DNA of 64,000 bases from Falciphora oryzae. Its lineage: Eukaryota; Ascomycota; Sordariomycetes; Magnaporthales; Magnaporthaceae. Within the stretch, counting starts at the first letter, position 1, and each line of letters opens with the position of its first letter. The DNA lies in the NCBI GenBank assembly GCA_000733355.1, contig JNVV01000001.1, positions 1,882,423 to 1,946,422 of the forward strand, written 5' to 3'. Positions 35,022 to 46,210 of this stretch are shown in pieces. The translations under genes were made by a program, and so were the position numbers. The notes below the pieces were generated by a model. That model made no database searches, was not told the DNA's origin, and saw only the letters and a program-made list of their open reading frames with translations.

Positions 35022-36608
35022 ATGGCGGAAGAAATGGAAAAGGTCAAGCCCATCTGCGGCGCTGACAAGAAGGGCGCCGGCGAGTACGACCTGCCGCTCC
35101 ACGTCGCCGCCGTCTGTAAGTGCCGCCTCTGCACCGAGACAAGCATTGAGATCCGGGCTGCTAACCACCCTGCTCGACCCAACCAGTCATGGTTTTCGCC
35201 GCCTCCATCTTTGGCGCTGGATTCCCTGTCACAGCCAAGAAGGTCAAGTGGCTGAAGATCCCGCCCAAGGCCTTCTTTGCTTGCAAGCACTTTGGAACGG
35301 GTGTTCTGATAGCAACGGCCTTTGTGCATCTCCTGCCGACCGCCTTCTTCAGCCTGTCGAACCCCTGCCTGCCCGATCTCTTCACCGACGACTACCCGCC
35401 CCTGCCCGGTGTCATCATGATGACCTCTCTCTTCTGCCTGTTCGTCATCGAGATGTACCTCAACGCCAAGACCGGAGGCCACTCGCACGGCGGGCCGACC
35501 GGAAGCGACTTAAACCACGGTCATGGCCACGGTCATGGCCACGCCCATGGCCACGCCAATGGCGCCGCTCCCTCGCCGCCGCGCCCGCCGCGCTACAACA
35601 CCGACGATTTCGAGGCGGACCGGGTCGACTTCGAGAAGCGGATGGCGCAGCAGATGTACGATCAGGAGCACAAGGTGGCGGCAGCGCGCCGCGACCCCTT
35701 CGCGGACCCGGAGAAGGGCTACGGCGGCGACTCTGAGATGCCCGCGTGGTTCGTCGTCTTCTACGAGCAGTACGTGCGCCAGAGGCTCGAGATGATGAAC
35801 ATGATCCGCGAGACCGAGACGAACCAGAGCCGCCAGATCCAGGCCGCCTCGTCCTCGTGGAAGGACCCTAGCTCTGAGCCTAGGATGGCGGCCGTCAAGG
35901 CCAACAAGGTGGCGCCTCCCGGCCAGTGGCTGGACGAGAACGGCGAGGTGGTGGACCCGCTCGTGTACCGCAAGATGTCTCTCAACATCACCATGCTTGA
36001 GGGTGGTATCCTGTTCCATTCCGTCTTCGTCGGTATGACCATCAGCATCACCAACGAGGGTTTCATCATCCTGCTCGTCGCCATCCTGTTCCACCAGATG
36101 TTCGAGGGTCTTGGTCTCGGTTCCCGCATCGCTGCCGTCCCATACCCTCCCGGAAGCTTCCGCCCGTGGCTCCTGGTCATCGCCTTCGGCTCCACCGCCC
36201 CCATCGGCCAGGCCATTGGTCTCGCTGCCCGCAACTCCTACGACCCCAACAGTGCCTTTGGTCTCATCATCGTGGGCATCTTCAACGCGATGTAAGTTGA
36301 CGTCATCATCTCAAGACATGGCATCTATTTGAAGGACTCTACTAACAAGACCATCACCATCCACAGCTCGTCCGGTCTGCTCATCTACGCTGCCCTTGTG
36401 GACCTGCTAGCCGAGGACTTCCTTTCCGAGGAGGCGCAGGCCGTCATGACCACGAGCATGAAGATCACTGCCTTCTGCTACGTCCTTCTGGGAGGTAAGT
36501 TGCTGACAGCCCCTGAAATATACTTGCGACACTGTGAGCATGTGCTGATCTTGGGGCAATTGCAAAAATACAGCTCTTGGCATGTCGATTGTTGGTGCTT
36601 TCGCATAA
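35022..36608 (+). CDS. ZIP family zinc transporter
   Basis: Exons 35022-35115, 35187-36291, 36367-36494 and 36574-36608 give 453 residues. TM1-3 occupy ~31-42, ~64-85 and ~106-123. A His-rich metal-binding loop follows (residues ~129-154, alternating His and Gly). A long charged cytosolic insert (~160-290) precedes TM4 (EGGILFHSVFVGM; Glu303, His309) and TM5 (HQMFEGLGLGSR; His334, Glu338), which carry the transport-site residues of ZIP proteins. The final helices end in LGMSIVGAFA, encoded by the 11-codon last exon. The family (Zrt1/Zrt2-like) imports zinc, often at the plasma membrane; the long charged insert is larger than in classical Zrt1, so an intracellular location is possible. Divergent from the CDF gene upstream. 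Confidence 0.95.
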
Positions 36609-39594
36609 TGGACAAGCCGCCCCCAGGAACGGCCTGCTTCGTCTGGATGGGAGGAACCCCACGACAACAACCAAGGCTACGGGCCGTCCCAGACAGCGAA
36701 ACAGCGAACACGCTCGACAGCCAACCCAACGCAAATACACGAGTCATCGCCCTCATTTCACCGAGTCGAAGACCAAATACCAAACTTCGGCGCAGGAAAA
36801 AGACCCGATCGAAAGGCAGGGAGAGCCGTGTTTTGCGACAGGCTGGTTTCAAGCGAGCAACAAGCCCACGGAGACGGGTTGTACGTTCTACACAGGAGAC
36901 AAGACTAAAAAAAAAAAAAAAGAGAGAAAGAAAAAAAGTTGAAAAGGGTCCCAAAGGAACATCACGTTTTTCTCGTCTTTCAATTAACTCCCCACGCTCC
37001 TTTTTTACCTCTCCTTTTTCAACCCACCCACCCACCGGCCTGGGCTCGGGTGCTGGAAAGACGAACCACACTCATTTACTGCTTGAACAATCTCTTGGCT
37101 TTGCCATCTCTTGCTGGCACACAGAGAAACGGGAAACAGCCATTATAACCCTTGCCTCCCGACGCGAGACCCCATCCCCGCACGTGTGTGACCGAAGCCG
37201 TCCACTTTCGACCGACTCGGACTGTGACCGCGCGCCGCTGCCACCATTGCTACCATGGGCGTGTCCCGGGAAGGCAAAAGGATTAGGTGGACCAGTTGGA
37301 AGCGTGGTTTTTCTTTTTTCTTTATTTTTTCTTCTTTTGGCAGGCTGGCATATGGGATACCCGCGCATCATAGACGCGATATTTCTAGAAAGTCGGGACA
37401 GTCGGGAAAGGGGTCAGGCAAAAATAGGCTCTGTCGGACAGTAATGGTCACACACGCTTGGCTAAGGGCGCGATGCGGCAGCCAAGGAATAATCACGAGA
37501 GGAGGAAACTGGTCATGATGTCTTACGGCTATAGTTGTTTGTTTATTTGCGGGTCGCTTCCGTCTTACTAGTTAGGTCGAGAGTGTTGTACGAATAGGGG
37601 TCATGCCAACTTGAGAGTCTACACTGGGGAATTGCGAATGACGTTGGAGAACACAGTAGGTCGGGTCCAGGCTTCTCCATGGCGGGCTGAAACTAAATGC
37701 CGTTTCAGTGGGACGAAAGCGGCAGCTTTGTTCGATACGGGCCGATTTTTTAAGCGTCCGGAAACATATGCGGCGCCTCGCTTTTTTGTTTCGGGCAAAC
37801 TCCCGGTGGGAAGGGCGTCGGGTAGGGGACCACTGACCTGGGGAAAAAGAAAGGCAAGCCCAAGGGGCACTGGGGTGTGTAGTGTGTGTGGGCACCGGTG
37901 CCGGCAGTGGAGCAGCATCCCGTCCGCGATGGGCACCACCCTTTTCCCCCTGGCCATCCACTTTTTTGATCTTGCGAGTGGAGAGTTGAAGTTGAGGCTG
38001 AGGCGTTGACCCGCATCGAATGTTTCCTTGCGGCAGTGAACACGGGTGGAGAGAGGGCCTGTATCATGAGGCGCGCTTGCTCGCCCGGTCCAGTTGATTT
38101 CCCAGGGATCATCAGCCGACAGCGCATCGCGTCCTGTTTCTTTTTTGTTCGTTGCCGCCAGCGGGATGCGGAAGCCTTGCATTCCGTGTTGAGCGGGTGG
38201 AGGCCTCTTATCAAATATTGTATCTGGGGGTTGCTATAGGTCTTTGAGAACAAAAAAAAAAAAAAAAAAAAAAGGAAAAAGAGAGAGCGTATCCGGACCT
38301 TTCTCGGACAGACCTGGGGAGGCCAGAAGGGGGTACAGGAAAGCAAAGGGGAGCGCGGCGAATCAAGCCGTGATCGTCGGTGACATCCGATGTCCGATGT
38401 GATGCCTTCATGCGCAACGGAGAGGGGAAGCGTGGGAAAGGAAGGAATAAGCGGCGCATGCCCGTGTGTGGAAATTGGGATGAACTGCTCTTCGTCGGAG
38501 ATCGCAGACTCGTCCAAGGTTTTTTTTATTTATTTTTTTTTTTTTCGGTATGGGGTTGTTCGCGTGTTCCGGCTGCCCGCGCAGGATCCGGTATCACAAT
38601 CGGTGCCACCAGCCAGAGGGAACGCCTGGCTGTGCGGTGCATGGGGAACGACACACCTCGCCCGGCAGTTGATGCTTGTTCTGGCCGAGCAGCTCGTCGT
38701 CATTTTGTCGCGTGTTGGGGGTGGCCGACAGTCGTGATAGACATCGGGGCACATACAAATTGATCTTCTTGGCAAGTATCAAAAAGTCAAGGTTGACTTT
38801 TTTGACACGGCGACAGAGCGTGGCCTTGAAACCTTCTGGGCTCTCCTTAGCCCCCACCCCCCACTCCCCCAACACACACTCTGATGTGCAGCCCTCGCTT
38901 CTAGAAGCCTGGAGGATCTCTTGGCGATTGAAGGAGCCCGATTTGGGCAAGGGGGTGCAGGAGTCGTGACATCGAGAACGAGCACGAACGGCAATGCGGG
39001 GGTAGGTGGCCGGTAATAGGGGCGGAACTTGGGCACTCTGTGTACCTTTTAGTACAGAGCAAAGATGCGTGCCAAAAGTAGCACAGCAGGTAGGCGCTAC
39101 ATGTCTTGGCAGCTTTGACACTAGAACGCGCGCGTGCAGAAACACAGGAAGGATAGAAGGGCGGTAAGTGTGGCCAAGGAATCCGTCCAATCGCGGTCTC
39201 TCTGATCGACTAACGCAGAAAGGAGACATGCTGTCGGAATGCTTGACATCGATTAACACAGGGGCGAGGCAGAAGGGAATCATGTAAGGGGGCTCACGGT
39301 CTGTCCACGTGAAGCTACGCAAGTCGGCATGCCAAATAGTGCTTTCCGGTTGCCCTCCTCAAAGGGAGGCCGGAAAGGGACAGTAGCATTCCAGGGAGAT
39401 GCGACCACAACAAAGGAAGAGAGGAAATGGCGGGAAGTTGCCCGGCGTTCGTCGCTTTCTTTGTACCCTCTCCGGGAAGGCAGCTTAACTCCCATCCCAA
39501 GACGGGGTGGAAGAGCTGACCGCTGGATTCTGGACCAAGGACACCGGCAACAGATTTGATTCAGTCTTTTGGGACCGCTTACCCAGCGACCAAC
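36609..39594. other. Intergenic region
   Basis: About 3 kb with A/T homopolymers (36907-36920, 38252-38273, 38531-38546) and no frame with protein-like features. Minus-strand frames up to 255 codons have incoherent composition. Confidence 0.5.
38252..38273. repeat. A homopolymer (22)
   Basis: Twenty-two consecutive A in intergenic DNA. Confidence 0.9.
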
Positions 39595-40937
39595 ATGTCA
39601 TCCTCTACGCGAAACACAGACTCGTCTGGCGACCTTGCCATCATCAAGTACCTGACTGATCGAAAAGGTTACGGCAAGGTGCTTGTTCGTCGGGAGAGCG
39701 ACGGCGAGGTGCTGCTGGGCGAGACCTTGGAGGGCGAGGGGAAGCCCGCGCGGATCAAGGCGATAGTCGACAGCGGCTTCCGCGACGTGCTGCAGAACCT
39801 GCTCAACCACGAAAACCTCGTCTCCATCGCCGGCTTCATCTCCACTACCGACCCTGGGGTCGGTGGCGAGGAGGGCAAGGCGAGCCGGTATATGGTGTGG
39901 GACTACTGCGACGCCGGCACGCTCGAGATGCTCTTCCGGGACCCGCCCGTGCTGCCGCACGCGGGGGGCTTCCTGCCGGCGTCGCTGTGCTGGCACGTGG
40001 TCCTGTCGCTGCTCCGGGCGCTCGCGTGGCTGCACGACGGCTACCGCGAGGACGAGGTGACGTACATGGTCGACCGCCGCGACGCCGACGTGCGCTTCGG
40101 CAAGGACCCCCTGGTGGGGGTCCAGCGCCACGCGCGCCCCTTCATCGCGGACCTGGACTGGATGCCGATGCTGCACCGCGCCATCAAGCCCGATAATGTC
40201 TTCTTCCAGCAGCCGCGGGGCATCGAGACGTACGGCCTCTGCAAGCTCGGCAACTACTCCCGGGTCCACGTCTCGGGCCACGTCAACACCCGGTCGGTCG
40301 AGGGCATCGAGGTCGCGCCAGAGAAAGGCGATGCTCCTGTGCTAGCGTTGGGGGAGATGTTGCTTTGGCCGAAGGAAGAGATACGCGAGCGACCAAAGGT
40401 ACTGAGCCCCACGTACCCCTATAATCAGAACCAAGAACACCAAGCTGTCTGCTGACACGTTATCCGCTGGGGCCTCCTTAGGGCAAGCGGCCATACACGC
40501 GGGGCAGCGAGCTCTTCGCGGTCGGCGCGCTCATGTACCGCATGATGACGTGCCGGGAGCTGCCGGACCCGGATGAATGCCCGGACTGCGGGTGCCTGCA
40601 CCTCGACCCGGGCGCGCCAAAGTGCCACCACGACTGCAGGGGGGCGGTCGACGTGAGCAAGGGCCACGAGCTGTTCGAGGGGCTGCCCGAGTACGCCGGG
40701 CTCGACGGCGTCGTCGGGGAGCTGCTCCAGTACCACCGTAGCACCAAGTGCGCGCCGACGTGGGAGGTCTACAAGGTGGCGCAGGAGGCCTTCGACGAGT
40801 GGCGGCTCAAGGACGCCGACGGGCGCATGTTTGTCACGCTGGACATGGACCTGTACCGCCGCTGGGACGCCGTCTATGCCAAGGCTGAAGAGCGGAAGCG
40901 GGAGGGCTCGCCTCTGCGGGTTTCTTTGTTTGACTGA
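39595..40937 (+). CDS. Protein kinase-like pseudokinase with Cys cluster
   Basis: Exons 39595-40398 and 40482-40937 give 419 residues. The kinase fold is recognisable: candidate lysine in ARIKAIV (~52-58), helix-C/beta4 HENLVSIAGF (72-81), hinge-like VWDYCDAGTLEMLF, and catalytic loop HRAIKPDN (194-201). In that loop the catalytic Asp is Ala196. The position of DFG reads LGNY (218-221), so the metal-binding Asp is lost too. C-lobe helix F is SELFAVGALMYRMMT. A Cys-rich insertion follows (Cys301, 304, 306, 316 and 320, plus His308, 317 and 318). Loss of both Asp predicts little or no phosphotransfer. It resembles fungus-specific Ser/Thr kinase-like families of unknown role. The 83-base intron has GTACTG and TTAG ends in phase 0. 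The start is the first ATG of the frame. Confidence 0.88.
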
Positions 40938-41627
40938 GGGACCAATCGGCGTTGTTGTTGGGTACCTAGATATTCAAGGCAAGGTGCCTGAGGTTAGGTA
41001 CCGAGGTAGCGTAGAATGAGATGCATCAGATTTAATTACGTGGGCTGGAATTGCACTTTGATCGGGGCCATTGATTGCGGCCCCCACCTGCACGGAGTAA
41101 CCTATCCCAGCGCGCGTACCCAGTCATGTCGGCTGGCCAGTTCGCTGGTGCCTTCCCTGTTTGACGAAGCCGAGCTGACGCTGATTCCCATTGCACCACC
41201 ATACGGCAGGCACCCTCAACTCATCCCAACCCGCCATTGAGACTCGGCCGCAGCCGCCCTCCTCAGCCCGGCAATTGGCCAGACACCTCGGCTAGCGCCT
41301 GCAGACGCAAGCAATCTGCTAGCACAGCAGGCAGTGCACAGGACACGGTCTTCACAAACACCAATCGGCTCCAGCCTCGTCCGCCGGCCTACAGCTTGAA
41401 CCCCTCCCCCTCGCGTTCCTCTGACAGACCAAACGTCCGGACCGGCCGACGACACCATCGACAACCGAAACGCCCCTCGCGACTCCGCCCTCTCACCACC
41501 CGCCAAACGACCGACGGCGGGCGCGGGAAACTAGGTATCCAGACGGCGCAACACCAGCAGTCACTACCGACGTCTTCAGCGAGCTTGTCGACACACACCT
41601 TGGCCCTCACCTCCTTGCGAGGGAGAC
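40938..41627. other. Intergenic region
   Basis: 3' flank of the pseudokinase and C-rich leader of the Roadblock-like gene. No gene supported. Confidence 0.5.
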
Positions 41628-42674
41628 ATGTCGGCGATGCAGCCGCAGCAGCAGCAGCACCCGCTCGCGGCCGGACCCCCTCCGCTACTCTACACGAAGC
41701 GCCTCTCCAGCTTTCTGCAGTCGAGCCTCTCGCCCCAGATCCACTCGGCCATCGTCACCACCCTGTCAGGGAAGCTGCTGGCCTACGCCTCCCGCCACCC
41801 CGTCAGCACCCTGCGCACCCAGTGCACCGTCGCCGCCTCCATCTGGGCCATCCAGTCTGCCACCACCCCGCCCTCGACCGCCGCCGCCACCCCGAGCTCC
41901 GCGTCCGCCGCCGCCTCAAGGGGCCGGGCACGAGCACGAGCCGGCGCCCTCGATCGTAGCAGCAGCAGCGCTAGCAGCGCCGCCGACGACGACGACCAAG
42001 ACGAGCGCGACGAGAGCCCCGGCGGCGGCGACGCCGCCGCCGGACGAGGGAGCAAGCCGACCGGGAGCGCCCTCGCCGCCGCCCTGCCGCCCTCGGCGTC
42101 CCCAGAGGCGGTCGCCATCGCACGCGCCGGCCGGCCGGCTAGCATAACCGTCCAGCTCTCGGGCGCCGTTGTCGTCATCAGACCACTCAAGAGCCCTCTA
42201 CTGTTCATCTGCATCGGCCCTTCGGGCTCCGCGGCCGGCAGCAGTGGCGGAGACGCTGGTCCGTCTGCCACGCAAACTAGTGTCGCCGCCGCCGCCGCTC
42301 CTCCTTCTGCACACGTCGATGGACCCGCAGACAGCACTGAACGAGAGGGCCCCTCGACAGCGGCGGGCGAGCAGCAATCCCACGCAGCCTCCGCCCCTCC
42401 CCCTGCTGCACCGGGCACAGATGGAGGCAGCAGCAGCCTGGCACCGCAGGCGCCCACGTCCGCGGCGGTGGTGGGGTCGCCGTCGGAGACGACAAGTGTG
42501 CTGAGCGGCACGAGCGCTGCACCGTCGACTACCGCCACGGCCACCAGCGTGGGTGCCGCCGCCGCCGGCCTGACACGCCGCCACGCCGAGGAGCTGGCCC
42601 GGTGGCTCGATGAGAGGCTCGAGACGCTCTGGGTCCCTGACGAGAGCGGCGGGGCCGGCTTGGATGCGCGGTGA
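41628..42674 (+). CDS. Roadblock/LC7-like protein resembling LAMTOR2 (Ragulator), with insertions
   Basis: A single exon of 348 residues. The segment ~20-77 (LYTKRLSSFLQSSL, AIVTTLSGKLLAYAS, VAASIWAIQS) matches the helix 1-strand 1-strand 2-helix 2 pattern of the Roadblock fold as in LAMTOR2/p14. Residues ~169-198 (RPASITVQLSGAVVVIRPL, PLLFICIGP) give the next strands. Residues ~325-343 (AEELARWLDERLETLW) give the final helix. Ala/Ser/Pro-rich low-complexity insertions of ~85 and ~125 residues separate these blocks; p14 itself is only ~125 residues. In other eukaryotes p14 is part of the Ragulator complex that anchors Rag GTPases and TORC1 on the lysosome or vacuole. The assignment rests on pattern and order, not alignment scores. 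No introns were needed. Confidence 0.75.
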   Translation: MSAMQPQQQQHPLAAGPPPLLYTKRLSSFLQSSLSPQIHSAIVTTLSGKLLAYASRHPVSTLRTQCTVAASIWAIQSATTPPSTAAATPSSASAAASRGRARARAGALDRSSSSASSAADDDDQDERDESPGGGDAAAGRGSKPTGSALAAALPPSASPEAVAIARAGRPASITVQLSGAVVVIRPLKSPLLFICIGPSGSAAGSSGGDAGPSATQTSVAAAAAPPSAHVDGPADSTEREGPSTAAGEQQSHAASAPPPAAPGTDGGSSSLAPQAPTSAAVVGSPSETTSVLSGTSAAPSTTATATSVGAAAAGLTRRHAEELARWLDERLETLWVPDESGGAGLDAR

Positions 42675-42711
42675 GGTGTGAGAACTCTCAAAGATCCCCC
42701 CTACAAGCGAG

Positions 42712-42739
42712 AAAAAAAAAAAAAAAAAGAAAAAAAAAA
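42712..42739. repeat. Interrupted A tract
   Basis: A runs of 17 and 10 separated by a single G, just after the Roadblock-like stop codon. Confidence 0.9.
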
Positions 42740-43330
42740 GCTCACTCTAGTGGCTCAAAACGGACGGCGACGTCCCTGGGTGGAATATCATATCATTTTT
42801 GTGTTTTGGGAAAAGAGGAGCCCAGAGATATGGTTGGAAGGAGATGCTCCATAGGCCCGCCGTCATATCGCCCACCCGTGCAGCGAGTTGACCCGAAGCC
42901 GTACGCAGAACCATAGACGAGCACAGCCCAAGCCTCCGCCAACCAACCACTACATGGCGATGGCGTGCCAGAGCCCCGAAAAAAACATGGCCAAAACCCG
43001 TGCAGAAAGAACTGGGCAGCCGATTCCGAGGGTGTCGGTGGCGGGTAGTAACAGGAATGGCCTGTTTCAACTCAAACGCCCCCCTTAAGTCAACCTCGAA
43101 AAAGCGCCTGCCACAACAAAGCGTGACCCCGCGAGCTTCGATATGGCGGCAGGGAGGATCTGGGGTCGGACCGAGATATGTTGGCCAGACGAATGGAAGT
43201 TGGCAGACAAAGCGAGCATATTCACTATGGATTTGGGCGTGGTCGAGGTGCGGCAAGTTACGTACCCCCTTTCTTAAAACGCTCATACATAAAAGAGCCA
43301 TGTCACGCGACTATTGCACTCTATACATTA

Positions 43331-43350
43331 CTACCTACCTACCTACCTAC
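43331..43350. repeat. CTAC tetranucleotide microsatellite (5 units)
   Basis: Five perfect CTAC units in intergenic DNA. Confidence 0.95.
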
Positions 43351-43950
43351 TCCGCGGGATGGGGGAGCATCTGGATCTGTACAAACCAGCCGGGGTGGAA
43401 TATGGATGCATCAAAAAAGGGGCTTGGTTGATAATAAACATATTGGAATCTATTACTACACGAGTTTCCGTCTAATTACCATTTTTTAAAATATAAATCG
43501 CGGGCCTACAACCTGAAAGGCTTCCCGGGCTTCGAAACTGCATCCCATGTTTGCTCTGTCAAAGGCTCTGAGGACGCTCAACAGTCTTGCCTTAGAGACT
43601 ACGTATTCGCGTGAGAAAGTATCCTAGATACCCAAAATCTTCGTCGTCTTCTCTCCTCCCCTTATGGTGCGTGCGACGTAGGAAGTTACGAAAAGGATTG
43701 TGCGCCGAGCAAACCCATCATCACGCCGAAACCCGTTTACAAATCCTTCCATCTCTCTCGAAGCAAGCCCACCCTGCCCCGGGGATGAACTGCAAAGGGC
43801 TGTTCGCTGAGCGACATCATGGAAAAGAGGGAAAGTAGTAAGTAATACTGTGTGATCTTCTGGATAAAAAGCACATCCGACCACTCGCCACGCATTCATT
43901 ACACGACAGCGAAAAGCAGCGCTCACGGCAACACACCCCAGGTCCGATTT

Positions 43951-46210
43951 TCAGTCAATACTGAGCTTGGTGATGCCGTCGTTGGTGTCCACCATGCCCT
44001 GGTACCCGACGCGGCCCTTGTTGCCATTGGTCCGGCCACCGCCGCCGCCGCCCTGGCTCCCGCCGCTCTCGCTGGGCGCGCCGCTGCCGGGCCTGTCGTG
44101 GCCGTTGCTCCCCGGCCGCGAGCCCCAGGGGATCATGTCGCGCTGCAGCGGGCTCTGCATGATGGGCGAGTTGTGGACGCTGACGCCGGGCGAGACGGCG
44201 CGGCGCTTGAAGCTGACGGGGTCCAGGTCGTCGTCGCGCCGCCGCTTGCTGTTGATGCGCCGCGTGATCTCGGCCGCGCTCGGCGGGCCGCCCACCGCCG
44301 TCGCCGTTGCCCCGGCACCGCTCGCCTGTTGCTGCTGCTGCGGCGTATCGCCCCCGGAACTGCTCTGGGTGGTCAGCGACATGGGGAAGATGCCGCCCGC
44401 GGCGAGCATGGCGCTCGTGGGACCGGACGCGGTCGAGGGCGAGTCCATCGACATGTCATCCGTGTTGTTGCTGACGCTCACGGCCGACGAGGAGCCCCTA
44501 GGCAGCAGCGACGGCGGCGGCGGCGGCGTCGTGGCCCCGCCGCCGCCGCCGCCGCCCGTGCTCGACGAGTCGGGGAAGGTGTCCCAGACGGCCCTGCCGC
44601 CGCGGAGGTTGCGCAGCGCGCGCTGCTTGTAGCTCGACGAGAGGCCGCCGCCCTGCGAGGCCGACGAGTCCACCATCATGGCGTCGTCGCCGAGCGCCAG
44701 GTCGTCCACCTCGAGCGTGCCCAGGTTCGGGCTCGACAGGACGGCTCCAGTCTCTGTCGACGGCAGCGGCCGGTGGTGCTCCACGTCGCTCTCGCGCACC
44801 TGGCGCACCACCTCGGCCTCGCGCCGCACCTCGCTGTCGATAGGTGTCCCCTCTTCGGCGAGGGCGGCGCGCATTCGAGCAAACGCCTTTGTCTTGGGCT
44901 ACAGAGAAGAGGAGAAAATAAGATGTTAGACGGAGGTTGAGAAGCCACTTGGACGGATTCGGCAGGAAGCTTACCAATAGGTTCCCACGGCGAGTGACGA
45001 CGCGCCGGACGACCTCGGTCTGACCGTCCCTGCTGGGCGTCCCCAGGACGGACTCGACGCTATCCATTACCGGGGGCCTCATGCCGTCGTCACTCTCGTT
45101 GCCCGAGATGTTGAGCTGGTTGGCGGCCCAACTAATGCTCTCGCGGCGCGGGTGGTGGTTCGAGGGCTCTCTGGTGCCCAGGGAGCTCGGGGGCGACTTG
45201 GAGGCGGCCAAGGCGCCGCCCCCGAGTATGGAGCTGAAGCCGAGGCCGATAGGGCCTCGGAGGCGCTTCTTATGCTGCTTCCGGGGTCGCTGGCGTTGCT
45301 GGAAAGAGAGCAGGCTGTTAAACGCGGGCGAGCCTGCGGGGGCCCAAGGCGGGGGGTTCCCGCCGCCGAGCCCCGGGAGTGGTGTGGTCTTTTGTATTTG
45401 CGGGGTTGTGATGTAGGGCTCGTCCATGTCCTCGTCCATCGGGTCGTCGCCGTCGGAGCTGGAGGACGAGTCGGAGCCGAGAATGTGGTTAGCACTGCTG
45501 CCGACAGAGCTGGATATGTGCATCTTCTCGTGGTTGCCCATCATGGACCACAAAGACGTGGTTGTTTCGGCGGGCCCAAAGTCACCCTGGCGTCGGGCGC
45601 CGCCACCGGGTATGTTCATGGCGCCCCGGCCGCCGATGGTCGGGGACGAGTCCGGCGAGGACTGCTCGGCGAGGGTCGAGTGGTGGAGGCTGGTGGCAGC
45701 GCGGGAGAAGTCGAGGCCGCGCGACCTACGGGGCAGAGCGCTCGAGGGAGACGCGTAGATGTGCGAGTGGTCGAGCTTCGGGGACAGGGGCGCGGGCTTA
45801 GCCGGCGATGACTGGCCCGCGGCGGTGGCGATGCCGGCAGCTCCGGCCACGCCTCCCTGGTGCGGCAGGCGTAGCGATTGGGCGAGGCCGCTGCTCCCGC
45901 GGTGGGCGAAGCCGACGCGGCTCGGAGTTACGGGCAGGACCGGGGTGGCGGGGCTTCGGATGGTGCTGTCGTCCTTGGAGGCGCGGCGAGCGGCGTCGAT
46001 GATGAGCGGCGAGGGCGACAGCTTGGTGCCGGGTGTGCCTCCGCCGTCGGAGAGCGACCTGGTCTTGGACATGGGCGACGGCTCGGCGGCAGAGTCTCCT
46101 GACGGTCGGCCCCCGCGCTGTGTCGGGCCAAGGTCGGCGTCGGCGGTGTCGACCACGGCCACGTCGTCCGGTCCCGCTTCCACCCCTATGGACCTTGCCG
46201 ACGTGTCCAT
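43951..46210 (-). CDS. Large disordered Ser/Pro-rich protein, uncharacterised
   Basis: Exons 46210-44975 and 44898-43951 give 727 residues. Most is Ser/Pro/Gly-rich and predicted disordered, with many SP/TP sites (possible proline-directed kinase targets). Acidic patches occur (DDPMDEDMDE), along with basic nuclear-signal-like clusters (RQRPRKQHKKRLRG near 310; SKRRRDDDLD and SFKRRAVSP in exon 2). The only ordered-looking block straddles the intron: RRVVTRRGNLL then PKTKAFARMRAALAEEG and SEVRREAEVVRQVRESD, which reads like a conserved helix. The 76-base intron has GTAAGC and GTAG ends in phase 0. The final residues (GYQGMVDTNDGITKLSID) also look ordered. A nuclear regulatory role is a guess; no family was recognised. 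Confidence 0.75.

Larger units (their letters stand above)
42675..43950. other. Intergenic region between convergent genes
   Basis: 3' flanks of the Roadblock-like gene and the disordered minus-strand gene. It contains an interrupted A run (42712-42739) and a CTAC microsatellite. No gene supported. Confidence 0.5.

Noticed and set aside
35520..35570. Tandem GGTCATGGCCAC-like repeat
   Set aside because: It is the coding sequence of the His/Gly metal-binding loop of the ZIP transporter, not an independent repeat element.
36329..37444. Long + strand frame overlapping the ZIP 3' end
   Set aside because: It begins inside an intron, covers exon 3 in frame and then reads through the last intron into 3' flank; the 36495-36573 intron and the short last exon give a proper ZIP C-terminus.
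38594..39322. Minus-strand frame of 242 codons
   Set aside because: No domain, no plausible start context and incoherent composition; probably a chance open frame in GC-rich DNA.
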